From CAZPRY01 sp964589175 (GTDB lineage Bacteria; Fidelibacterota; UBA2242): a stretch of 19,151 bases of DNA. Below the pieces are notes generated by a model that did not search any database, was not told the origin of the DNA, and saw nothing but the letters and a program-made list of their open reading frames with translations. The position numbers were made by a program, and so were the translations under genes. The stretch covers positions 1-19,151 of the forward strand of contig CAZPRY010000062.1 of assembly GCA_964589175.1 (NCBI GenBank), given 5' to 3'. Positions 1-7,746 of the stretch are shown here, piece by piece (position 1 is the first letter of the stretch; each line of letters starts with the position of its first letter).

Positions 1-470
1 TCGACTCGGTCAGTATCTGCTTTTCGAAAGGGCTTGGCGCACCGGTCGGCTCGGCTTTGCTGGGGACTTTCGAATTCATTCAGCGTGCCCGCAAGTACCG
101 CAAACTTTTCGGCGGCGGCATGCGCCAGGCGGGGATTCTGGCGGCGGCCTGTCTCTACGCCCTCAATCATAATATCGATCGTCTGGCGGAGGATCATCGT
201 AACGCCCGGCGCTTGGCGGAGGGCATCCACGATCTACCCGGTATCGAGATCGATGATCGGCAGGTGCAGACCAATATGGTCATGATCAGGGTGGTGCATC
301 CGCGCTTCGAGGCCGCGTCACTTTGCGACGCCTTGCGCGAGAAGGGTATCGGCGCTTCGGCCGTCGATCGTCAGCGCATCCGTGCGGTGACCCATCTCGA
401 TGTTTCCGCAGCTCAGATTGATGAGGTCATCTCCATTTTAAAAATCATAGTAAATGGCGTTCCATCATGA
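1..470 (+). CDS. ltaE: Threonine aldolase, C-terminal part (partial at window start)
   Basis: The reading frame is open from base 3 to the stop at 468-470, so the N-terminal part lies outside the window. The visible 155 residues match the PLP-dependent fold type I threonine aldolases, which cleave L-threonine or L-allo-threonine to glycine and acetaldehyde in the cytoplasm. Near the start is the segment SICFSKGLGAPVGSALLG, where the Lys of SKGL is the expected Schiff-base lysine for pyridoxal phosphate. Further on, GGGMRQAGILAAA and the C-terminal RIRAVTHLDVS are typical of the family. The stop codon overlaps the trkA start by 4 nt (ATGA), so the two are probably co-transcribed, although no metabolic link is obvious. 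Threonine versus allo-threonine specificity cannot be read from this part. The family call is secure, the symbol less so. Confidence 0.9.
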   Translation, partial: DSVSICFSKGLGAPVGSALLGTFEFIQRARKYRKLFGGGMRQAGILAAACLYALNHNIDRLAEDHRNARRLAEGIHDLPGIEIDDRQVQTNMVMIRVVHPRFEAASLCDALREKGIGASAVDRQRIRAVTHLDVSAAQIDEVISILKIIVNGVPS

Positions 471-1807
471 AAATAGTAATTATCGGCGCCGGTGAAGTCG
501 GGTATTACCTGGCCAAGCGTCTGATTTCCGAGGATCACGAAGTCATCATTATCGAGTCGGAACCGGACCGCTACCGGCGCGCTTCGGAAACCCTGGACGC
601 AATTGTCATTCCCGGCAGCGGTTCCAGCATCGAGAGATTAAGGTACGCGGAAGTGCATAATGCGGATATCCTGCTGGCCGTCTCCGGTTCGGATGAAGTC
701 AATATAATTGCCTGTATGATTGCCAAGAAACTCGGCGTGAAAAAGTGCGTGGCGCGGGTGCGTAACGATGAATACAGCCGGCAGGGGGCTTCGCTGAGCC
801 CGGAGGCTTTTGGGATCGATCTGATGATTCACCCCGAGCAGACGGCCGCGCGCGAGATTGTCCGGCTCGTGGAACGTTCATCCGCTTCAAAGGTGATCGA
901 TTTCGAGAACGGGCGCTTGCTGATTATGGGCATTTCTGTCAAGCCGGACAGTCCTTTCGTGGACCGTTCCGTCCAGGAAATTGGCAACGCCTATCCGCAG
1001 CCGGCATTCATCTGCCTGTGTATCTACCGCGACGAACAGACCATTATTCCGCACGGGAGCAATTACTTCCGCAGCGGCGACGTGATCTACCTGATTGCTA
1101 AGAAAGAGGATATGTCCAAGGTAGCCCAGATCGTGGGCTATAATGAAAAAGAGCAGCAGGATGTCATGATCCTGGGCGCCGGGCAGGTCGGCAGCCGGGT
1201 TGCGGCTGCCTTATCCGGGGAGATGAACGTAAAACTGATCGAGGACAACCGCGAGATCGCCGAAAGCATCGCCGAGGAGATCCGGGATATCCTGATTCTG
1301 AACGGAGACGGCACCGACGTCGATTTCCTGATTTCCGAGCGAATCTCCGACATGGACTGTTTCGTAGCCGTCACGGGCAACGAGAAAACCAATCTCCTTT
1401 CGGGTTTACTGGCCCTCTATCTCGGCGTCAAACGCGTGATCATACACCTGACAACCAACGAGTACATCCCGGTAATCAATAAGATCGGTATCGACGCTGT
1501 GGTGAGCAAGAATATCGCAACCATCAATGCCATCATGAAATACATCCGCCGCGGGCACATCATTGCCGTTTCACTTTTTGAAGAAATCGACGCCGAAGCC
1601 ATCGAGATGGTCGCCAAAGAGGACAGCCAGATCACGAATAAATCGATCCGGGAATCGAAATTGCCTGCCGACCTGATCATCGGGGCCATCATCCGCGGGC
1701 AGAATATCATCATCCCGCGCGGCGAAACCAAAGTGGAAGCCAACGACAAAGTCGTCATATTTGTGCGGCCGAGCAGTATCCCCAAGGTCGAGAAGTTCTT
1801 TAATTGA
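467..1807 (+). CDS. trkA: Trk potassium uptake system, NAD-binding regulatory subunit TrkA
   Basis: The 446-residue product is the usual length for two-lobed TrkA, the cytoplasmic gating subunit that binds NAD(H) or ATP and controls the TrkH/TrkG K+ channel subunit. Two tandem RCK units are visible. The first Rossmann motif GAGEVG is at residues 7-12, followed by an acidic residue at the end of strand 2 in VIIIESEPDR. The second motif, GAGQVG, is at about residues 237-242. Each is followed by a TrkA-C (RCK_C) lobe, at about 135-217 and 365-446; the last contains IIRGQNIIIPRGET. The ATG overlaps the stop of the threonine aldolase gene as ATGA, which fixes the start by translational coupling; no clear Shine-Dalgarno is seen. 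No trkH membrane subunit lies next to it on either visible side, so the partner must be further upstream or elsewhere. Confidence 0.95.
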   Translation: MKIVIIGAGEVGYYLAKRLISEDHEVIIIESEPDRYRRASETLDAIVIPGSGSSIERLRYAEVHNADILLAVSGSDEVNIIACMIAKKLGVKKCVARVRNDEYSRQGASLSPEAFGIDLMIHPEQTAAREIVRLVERSSASKVIDFENGRLLIMGISVKPDSPFVDRSVQEIGNAYPQPAFICLCIYRDEQTIIPHGSNYFRSGDVIYLIAKKEDMSKVAQIVGYNEKEQQDVMILGAGQVGSRVAAALSGEMNVKLIEDNREIAESIAEEIRDILILNGDGTDVDFLISERISDMDCFVAVTGNEKTNLLSGLLALYLGVKRVIIHLTTNEYIPVINKIGIDAVVSKNIATINAIMKYIRRGHIIAVSLFEEIDAEAIEMVAKEDSQITNKSIRESKLPADLIIGAIIRGQNIIIPRGETKVEANDKVVIFVRPSSIPKVEKFFN

Positions 1808-1921
1808 CGGTGACTTGAGGTCGCATGCGATCCGAAGTCGCGGTTGTCGAAACTGGAAATCCGGGCTGTTCCGAAACCGCAGGAACCAAAATGCGCTTTG
1901 AACATACACTCTACATACGAA

Positions 1922-1952
1922 TTGCTGCCAAAACCCACGATCTTAACTTTAG
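1922..1952 (+). promoter_or_regulatory. Candidate FCB-type promoter upstream of the propeller/barrel operon
   Basis: TTG at 1922-1924 is followed after 19 nt by TAACTTTA (1944-1951), close to the Bacteroidota housekeeping promoter pattern TTG-N19/21-TAnnTTTG. The wider box TTAACTTTAG (1943-1952) resembles boxes in the gaps before purE and tmk. It lies in the largest intergenic gap of the window (1808-1958, 151 bases), where a promoter is expected. The predicted transcription start would fall only a few bases before the ATG at 1959. The rest of this gap holds only a 10-base palindrome and no convincing terminator. Confidence 0.4.
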
Positions 1953-1958
1953 TGTAAT

Positions 1959-2840
1959 ATGCATGAAATAGTCCTGAAAATAACGTTTCTACTTTTCATC
2001 CTGATCCATTGTCTGCCGGCGCAGCTGCAGTTCCGTCAGTCCATCAAACCGGATACCAGCCTGGTTAACCCGCAATTCACACAGATTGCCGTTTTCAAAT
2101 TCGGCGACCTCTATCTGCTGGAAAAGAATTCCAACCAGGTTTGGCGCATCGACCGTAAAGGCAAAATCCTGGACGTGAACGGCGGCTATGGCTGGGGCGA
2201 AGGGCTCTTCGATTATCCGACCGATCTGTCGCTGGCGAGCGGTTTGAATGTTCTGGTCGCGGATTTCAATAACCACAGGTTGCAGCGCTTCGACCGCTAT
2301 CTGAATTTCCTGACTCAATTCCCGGTGGATGGACGAACGGTCCGGATAGAATACCCGCTCTCCGTGGCGGCCAGTAACCTGGGTGAAATTTTTGTTCTGG
2401 AGTGGCAGAATAACGAAGTCGTGCGCTTCGATACGGACGGCGGATCGACGCATTTCGGCGGCGTCGATTACGGCCGCTACGCGCTGATCGATCCCGTGCA
2501 GTTACGCCTGAGCAAAAAGGGCAATGTCACTGTTCTGGAGAGCAACGGCCGCCTGCTGCAATTCGATCGCTTCGGCACGCCAATCGGGGAGATCGTCCCA
2601 CCTGACGGCCTGCGTGCGCGGGGGATGGTTTTGATGGGCAAGAACGTTTTGCTGCTCAACGAGGTCAAGCCGTATCTGGTGATTTACGCCGGGGCTCTGC
2701 GGAAATGGCTTCCCATCACATTGCTGGGATCCGAGGTCAAGACGCCGTTTGTTTCCGGCGCATTCTCGGACGACCTTTTGCTCCTGCTGGACCGGAACGG
2801 TACGATATATTTCTATGGCACTGAGGACCTGGATTTTTGA
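1959..2840 (+). CDS. Secreted NHL-type six-bladed beta-propeller protein
   Basis: The 293-residue product starts with a hydrophobic signal peptide (about residues 5-21, ITFLLFILIHCLPAQ) with likely cleavage near PAQ, so it acts in the periplasm or at the surface. The rest is repeats of about 40-45 residues typical of NHL/YVTN-like propellers. The clearest is around residues 85-112, with DYPTDLSL followed by NVLVADFNNHRLQRFDR. Weaker copies follow, with GEIFVLEWQNNEVVRFD, NVTVLESNGRLLQFDRFG and a final LLLLDRNGTIYFYG. No catalytic signature is seen, so a binding or scaffolding role is the best guess. There is no Shine-Dalgarno before the ATG. The TGA stop overlaps the TTG start of the giant outer-membrane protein by 4 nt, which argues for coordinated production of the two. 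The fold is fairly sure, the function unknown. Confidence 0.75.
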   Translation: MHEIVLKITFLLFILIHCLPAQLQFRQSIKPDTSLVNPQFTQIAVFKFGDLYLLEKNSNQVWRIDRKGKILDVNGGYGWGEGLFDYPTDLSLASGLNVLVADFNNHRLQRFDRYLNFLTQFPVDGRTVRIEYPLSVAASNLGEIFVLEWQNNEVVRFDTDGGSTHFGGVDYGRYALIDPVQLRLSKKGNVTVLESNGRLLQFDRFGTPIGEIVPPDGLRARGMVLMGKNVLLLNEVKPYLVIYAGALRKWLPITLLGSEVKTPFVSGAFSDDLLLLLDRNGTIYFYGTEDLDF

Positions 2841-5800
2841 GAACAGCCTTCCATAAAACCATCCTTTTACTCCTGGTTTCCCTCGCCCCGGGTTTTGCTC
2901 AAGTCTCCCGACAGGATACACTGATTGTGCATCCGGGTGATGAACAGATTGCACTGCGGCACGGTTATGTTATTCCCGAATCGGTAGAGATCGATTTTCC
3001 CCGAGACGACCATTTCAGTACCGACAGCCTGCAGGTCAATTCGCTGGACGGTAAACTTTCGGGATTCACTGTGCCGGATCGGGATGTCACGATTGTTGTA
3101 CGCTATCGCTGCCTCGATCTTAACCTGCCGCGTTACAGTATCCTCAATCCGCCGCCGCGCCTTTATCTGTCCGATTCCGGGTCGCCGGAAAAGCCGCAAC
3201 TCACGCTTTCGCCGGCGCGCTCGCAGAGCAACCTGACATCCGATTTCCTGAAATCGGGCACGCTTTACCGCGGGTTCAGCCTGGGCAGCCAGAGCGGCTT
3301 TGCGCTGAAGTCCGGCCTGAACCTGGAGCTTGAGGGTAAGGTCAGCGAAGACATAGCTATCGTCGGTTCACTGACCGATCAGAATATTCCGATTCAGCCG
3401 GAAGGCAACACCCAAACGCTCGATGAGATCGATAAAGTCTTTATTCGCGTCGACATGCCGCACGAAAAGATCACCTTCGGCGATTATGAACTATCGATCG
3501 GCGGCGGTGAACTGGGCCGCTACCAGCGCAAACTGCAGGGTATTTACATCGAATCGGAACGGGATTACGGCAAAACGGCCGTCGGCGGCGCGGTGAGCAA
3601 AGGCCAGTATCATTCGAATTTTTTCATGGGTGAGGAGGGCAAGCAGGGTCCCTATCAGTTATACGGCAAAGAGGGCGAGACGGCGATCATCGTTTTGGCC
3701 GGCACCGAAAAAGTCTGGGTCGATGGGCGATCGCAAGTCAGGGGTGAAAATGCGGATTATGTGATTGACTATTCCTCCGGCGAAATCACCTTTACTCCCA
3801 ACCGCCTGATCACCTCCGATTCGCGCCTCACGGTGGATTTCCAATACTCCAACCTGATCTATTCCAAAAACATTTGGCTGGCGAGTTCCTCAACCTCGCT
3901 GTGGAATGAAAAACTGAAATTTTCGGTGGGAGTGATGAACGAGAGTGACGACCGCGAGAACCCTATTGAGCTGACTCTGAGTCAAAGTGACAAAGAGCGC
4001 CTGCGGGTGATCGGCGACGACGCGGCGCGTTCTTTTATCACAACCATTACGGCCGACTCGGGCGGGGCCTATATCCTAACGGATTCCATCCTGGTTTTCG
4101 CCGGATCGGGTGGCGGGACGCATAGCGCGACTTTTTACAATGTCGGGAAACAGGGGCAGTACAAGAAAGTGTACGACGGGATAAACACCTATTTTCAATG
4201 GATTGACAGAGACGATCCCACGCTTTCGGAACTGGAGAAGGACGAAATCGAGTATCTGCCCGTTCGGCCGCTGAAACTGCCGTGCCGGCATCGACAATAC
4301 AATTTCGCCGGCGCCTGGGCTCCTTCTGAAAATGTCACGATCCAGTCCGAATTTGCGGCTTCCGACCTGGATAAGAACACTTTCTCCCCGGCCAACGACG
4401 GCAATAACCTGGGTACTGCCATGAACCTGACGACCCAGCTGCGTCTGCCATTGGAAAATGCCGGCGAGTTTTTGCTGTCCGGCAAGCTCCGTAATGCGTC
4501 TGAGCGGTTTGCCCCGATCGACCGCAACCAAATCGTGGAATATGCGCGTCAGTGGGATTTGCCTTCCGATTCGACGCAGGGCGAACAACTGTACGAAGCC
4601 GGGCTGGGCTATCGCTACAAAGAGATTTTTAGTTCGCGCGTTGAAGGCGGTCGTTTTTCCCGGGGCGAACTGGAAGCCGGACGCTATCGCTTTAACACCC
4701 AATTACACTATAAATGGCTGGAAAACACCGAACTGAATATCGAACAGACCCGACGTCCCGTAGATGCGGAACACACACGCTTGTGGACCCGCCGGAAGGC
4801 CTTCAGCCAGTTGAACCTGTGGGGTGTGAAGCCCTTTGCCGGGTGGGAATTTGAGCAGCGCGACGGCGATCCGCTGGAATCCACCAATTTTCAATTTCTC
4901 GAACAGCGCTACGGCTTTGAGAGTAAGCTGCTGAAAAAATTGCTCTGGCGACTGGAAACCCGCTTTCGCCGGGATGAGATCGTTGACCAGGGCCAATGGC
5001 GCACCAACGCGCTGGCGCAGAATCTGCTCCTGAGCGGCCAGCTGCAGAATTGGCATAACTTCAGCTCGCAGTGGAACTACACCTTTCGCCGGAAGCAGTA
5101 TAAATTTCAAAGCGAGACTCCCGATGTTCAATTCCAGCTTCTCTACCTGACGCTGGCCCACAATCCGAAAAAACTTCCGGTTCGCTGGGAGACGAATATG
5201 AAGGTCGAAGAGGAGCAGACGGTCAAGAAGGAATATCGCTATTTTTATGTCGGTAAGGGCGAGGGGGCCTTCATCTACGATTCCACCTATGCCGATTACG
5301 TTCCCGATGTGCAGGGCGACTATGTGCTGCGTATCCTGCCGTCGAATATCAAAGAACCGGTCACCAGCATCCAGAACGGGTTCCGGCTGCAATTTCAGGG
5401 CAGTTCGCTGAAAAACACAAACGTCAAATGGATCCGGCAATTGTCGACACTGACGGATATTCGTTTGCAGCAGCAAATCCGCCGACGCGGCGGCTCCGTT
5501 TTGAAGTGGCGATTTTCACCGGCCCGGATCGATGGCGACTGGTCGCTGTTCCAGCGCATCATCCAGCAGGATATCCAGTACCGGCTGCGCAGGAGCAACG
5601 GCTACCTGAAGCTGCGTTACTTAGACTCCGACCAGAACAGCGCACTCGATGTCCGGGGTGCGGATCGCAGCCAATCAAAGCAGTACACATTGCTCTACAA
5701 GGGCAATTTCCTGGCCGGCTTGCGGCTTGATTCCGAACTGAATACCAAAACCTTTCAGCGTCAATCGGATTACAACAGCCTGCGCAACCGCGATCTGAAT

Positions 5801-6193
5801 ACATTGAGCTGGCAAAACCAGTTTTCATACCTGCTGGGCCGCAAACATCTGCTCGAATATATCCTCATTCTGAACCATGATGAAGAGCAGCGTTATAATC
5901 CAACGAAGGCGTTTCTGGTCAGTTCGCGCACTTCGTACGAGCGCAAAATAGCGGGAAAGGGACGCTGGAAATGTTTCGTAGAGATCGATAATGTGAAGGT
6001 GACGCCCCGCGGCAACCCGATCCCGTGGGAAATGAGCAAAGGCAAAAAAGAGGGCGGTACTTTCGGATGGGGCGCGCTGGCGGAGTACCGGATCGGCAGC
6101 AACCTGAGTGTGCGCATGAATTACGAAGGCTGGAACGAACCGCACCGGCCGGTTTATCACATGGGAGGGGGCGAGATTCGGGCGCTTTTCTAG
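2837..6193 (+). CDS. Large outer-membrane beta-barrel protein of unknown function
   Basis: The gene starts at TTG (2837), overlapping the preceding stop as TTGA; no better in-frame ATG precedes the signal peptide. Residues 1-21 (hydrophobic core TILLLLVSLAPGFA) form a signal peptide probably cut after GFA. The 1118-residue product has a soluble N-terminal part (to about 130), then a long series of alternating polar/aromatic strands ending in Phe (RALF), as expected for a barrel inserted by the BAM machinery. Conserved-looking stretches include YRGFSLGSQSGFALKSGLNL, a FGDYEL segment, and at about 293-339 a unit with VDGRSQVRGENADYVIDY, GEITFTPNRLIT and a closing VDFQYS. I associate this last unit with large surface or outer-membrane proteins of FCB-like bacteria. 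No TonB box or plug domain is evident, which argues against a classical TonB receptor. Its place between a propeller and an Omp85 gene suggests a dedicated envelope function. The localisation is likely, the role unknown. Confidence 0.7.
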   Translation: MRTAFHKTILLLLVSLAPGFAQVSRQDTLIVHPGDEQIALRHGYVIPESVEIDFPRDDHFSTDSLQVNSLDGKLSGFTVPDRDVTIVVRYRCLDLNLPRYSILNPPPRLYLSDSGSPEKPQLTLSPARSQSNLTSDFLKSGTLYRGFSLGSQSGFALKSGLNLELEGKVSEDIAIVGSLTDQNIPIQPEGNTQTLDEIDKVFIRVDMPHEKITFGDYELSIGGGELGRYQRKLQGIYIESERDYGKTAVGGAVSKGQYHSNFFMGEEGKQGPYQLYGKEGETAIIVLAGTEKVWVDGRSQVRGENADYVIDYSSGEITFTPNRLITSDSRLTVDFQYSNLIYSKNIWLASSSTSLWNEKLKFSVGVMNESDDRENPIELTLSQSDKERLRVIGDDAARSFITTITADSGGAYILTDSILVFAGSGGGTHSATFYNVGKQGQYKKVYDGINTYFQWIDRDDPTLSELEKDEIEYLPVRPLKLPCRHRQYNFAGAWAPSENVTIQSEFAASDLDKNTFSPANDGNNLGTAMNLTTQLRLPLENAGEFLLSGKLRNASERFAPIDRNQIVEYARQWDLPSDSTQGEQLYEAGLGYRYKEIFSSRVEGGRFSRGELEAGRYRFNTQLHYKWLENTELNIEQTRRPVDAEHTRLWTRRKAFSQLNLWGVKPFAGWEFEQRDGDPLESTNFQFLEQRYGFESKLLKKLLWRLETRFRRDEIVDQGQWRTNALAQNLLLSGQLQNWHNFSSQWNYTFRRKQYKFQSETPDVQFQLLYLTLAHNPKKLPVRWETNMKVEEEQTVKKEYRYFYVGKGEGAFIYDSTYADYVPDVQGDYVLRILPSNIKEPVTSIQNGFRLQFQGSSLKNTNVKWIRQLSTLTDIRLQQQIRRRGGSVLKWRFSPARIDGDWSLFQRIIQQDIQYRLRRSNGYLKLRYLDSDQNSALDVRGADRSQSKQYTLLYKGNFLAGLRLDSELNTKTFQRQSDYNSLRNRDLNTLSWQNQFSYLLGRKHLLEYILILNHDEEQRYNPTKAFLVSSRTSYERKIAGKGRWKCFVEIDNVKVTPRGNPIPWEMSKGKKEGGTFGWGALAEYRIGSNLSVRMNYEGWNEPHRPVYHMGGGEIRALF

Positions 6194-6194
6194 T

Positions 6195-7745
6195 ATGAAC
6201 AAGTATAAGCGAAAAGAGCAGAGATTTTCTATAGCGCTGGCCGCCGGGCTGCTGATCGGCGCATTGACGCAGCTCTTTGCGATTTCTCCTGAGGATGCGG
6301 ATACGACGCGGGCGAACGACTCGCAAAGCATTTTCTTCGGCGATATAAACATCATTTCAACGAATCTGCAAATGGAAAGTCGCCTTGACCATCTGAAGAT
6401 GCAATACGCCCGGAAACGGGTCAATCCCGAAACGATCGAAGAATTTACGACTCAGATACTCGCCTTGCCCATTAGCAAAGGCTATTACTTTCCCGGTCTT
6501 TCTCTGAGAGAAATCAGCCCGTGTGCGGAAAGCGGCGGGACCAAGCTCAATCCGACCTGGCAACTGGATTGGGGCGATCCCGTGCAGGTCGATACCTTTC
6601 TCTATCAGGGACTTGAGAACACTTTGCCGCGCCTGCTGGACCGGGAATTGTTGCCGTACAAAGGAAAAATGTATAACCCGCAGCTCGTGGCCAGACTTCG
6701 GAATTCCGTCGCGCGTTACCCGTTCCTGATGCTCGAAAACGAGGGCGAGATCGTGAAAACCGTCCAAGGCGCGACCGGTTTATTGTTGACTTTAAAAGAA
6801 GCCCGGAATAATCGTTTCGGTGGTGTCCTGGGATATGTTCCGCCGAGCGGTGTCAGAGAGGGTTATTTTACCGGTGAGATCGACCTGGAATTGCTGAATT
6901 TGTCGGGAACGGGGAGGCAACTTAGCGTCTACTGGTCGAAGGTCAATCGCTATTCCCAGAGCCTGAAACTCGGCTTTTTTGAGCCCTGGATATGGAAGAC
7001 GCGTCTGTTTGGGAATTGCGCTTTTCAGCAGGATTTACGCGACACGCTGGCGGTGATCCGGGACTTCCAGATCGGGGTAGGGAAACGCGCCTTTGGCCGG
7101 AGCTCGGTTCAGTTGCAGCTCGGCTTTAATTCCACTTTACCGACGCCGGGCGGTAAGGAGATTTTGGGTCTGTCCCAGACCCGGTCCGGCAGTATTGGAA
7201 TGCAGTTCGGATTCGATAACCGCAACCGGCCGCTGAATCCGACTACCGGCACGTTCCTGAAGTTGGCCGGAACTATCGGACAGCGCACGGAAGAAGTGGC
7301 GGGACAGGTATGGCAATTCCAGGGCGGTATCGATGCGGAAACCTTTTATGCGTTTCTGTCCGAGTGGGTGGCGGCCGGGAGTGTGCATTTCAAAGGCAAA
7401 TGGTTCTCGCGCGGCAGACCGGACTATGCCGAGCAGTACTGGTTCGGCGGGGCGCGCAGCCTGCGCGGTTACGCGAACGATTTTTTTCGGGGTTCGGAGG
7501 TCGGCTGGCTGGCGCTGGAATTGCGCTGGATCATCGGTGACTACAGCCGCATTTACGCTTTTACGGATCAGGGCTATTACAAACTGCCTAAGCTGGGTGT
7601 AAACGAGACGGGATTTCCCAATTCCATTGGAATTGGCTTGAGATTGGAGTCCAGAATGGGTATTATCGGATTGGATTATGGGTTTGGCAAAGGTGATACC
7701 TTTACAACCGCTAAAATTCATCTCTATTTGGAAAATAGGTTTTAA
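6195..7745 (+). CDS. Omp85 superfamily outer-membrane protein (BamA/TamA-like, two POTRA-like domains)
   Basis: The 516-residue product starts with a signal peptide (IALAAGLLIGALTQLFA). Residues of about 35-135 and 136-200 look like two POTRA domains. The second has VDTFLYQGLENTLPRLLDRE, then the tail LLLTLKEARNNRFGGVLGY leading into the barrel. The barrel shows the family signatures: FGFDNRNRPLNPTTGTFLK, as in D15/surface-antigen proteins, and GGARSLRGY, with the L6-loop motif SLRGY at residues 422-426. The protein ends in Phe (LENRF). Omp85 proteins insert or secrete other proteins across the outer membrane. BamA has five POTRAs and is longer, so this is more like a TamA/TpsB-type or specialised FCB member. 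The ATG is 1 nt after the stop of the giant barrel gene, making that barrel a candidate client or partner. The family is secure, the substrate unknown. Confidence 0.88.
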   Translation: MNKYKRKEQRFSIALAAGLLIGALTQLFAISPEDADTTRANDSQSIFFGDINIISTNLQMESRLDHLKMQYARKRVNPETIEEFTTQILALPISKGYYFPGLSLREISPCAESGGTKLNPTWQLDWGDPVQVDTFLYQGLENTLPRLLDRELLPYKGKMYNPQLVARLRNSVARYPFLMLENEGEIVKTVQGATGLLLTLKEARNNRFGGVLGYVPPSGVREGYFTGEIDLELLNLSGTGRQLSVYWSKVNRYSQSLKLGFFEPWIWKTRLFGNCAFQQDLRDTLAVIRDFQIGVGKRAFGRSSVQLQLGFNSTLPTPGGKEILGLSQTRSGSIGMQFGFDNRNRPLNPTTGTFLKLAGTIGQRTEEVAGQVWQFQGGIDAETFYAFLSEWVAAGSVHFKGKWFSRGRPDYAEQYWFGGARSLRGYANDFFRGSEVGWLALELRWIIGDYSRIYAFTDQGYYKLPKLGVNETGFPNSIGIGLRLESRMGIIGLDYGFGKGDTFTTAKIHLYLENRF

Positions 7746-7746
7746 G

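Noticed and set aside
1868..1886. Inverted repeat GTTCC / GGAAC considered as a terminator after trkA
   Set aside because: The stem is 5 bp with a 9-base loop, is not GC-rich, and has no T-run after it.
4703..5476. Open frame of 257 codons on the - strand
   Set aside because: It lies wholly inside the giant barrel gene, its translation has no domain or signal features, and the + strand product has a coherent signal peptide and strand pattern. Long antisense frames are expected in GC-rich coding DNA.
7678..7746. Upstream ATG extending rnr by 23 residues
   Set aside because: It would start inside the Omp85 gene. The ATG at 7747 has an AGG at good spacing and gives the usual N-terminus.
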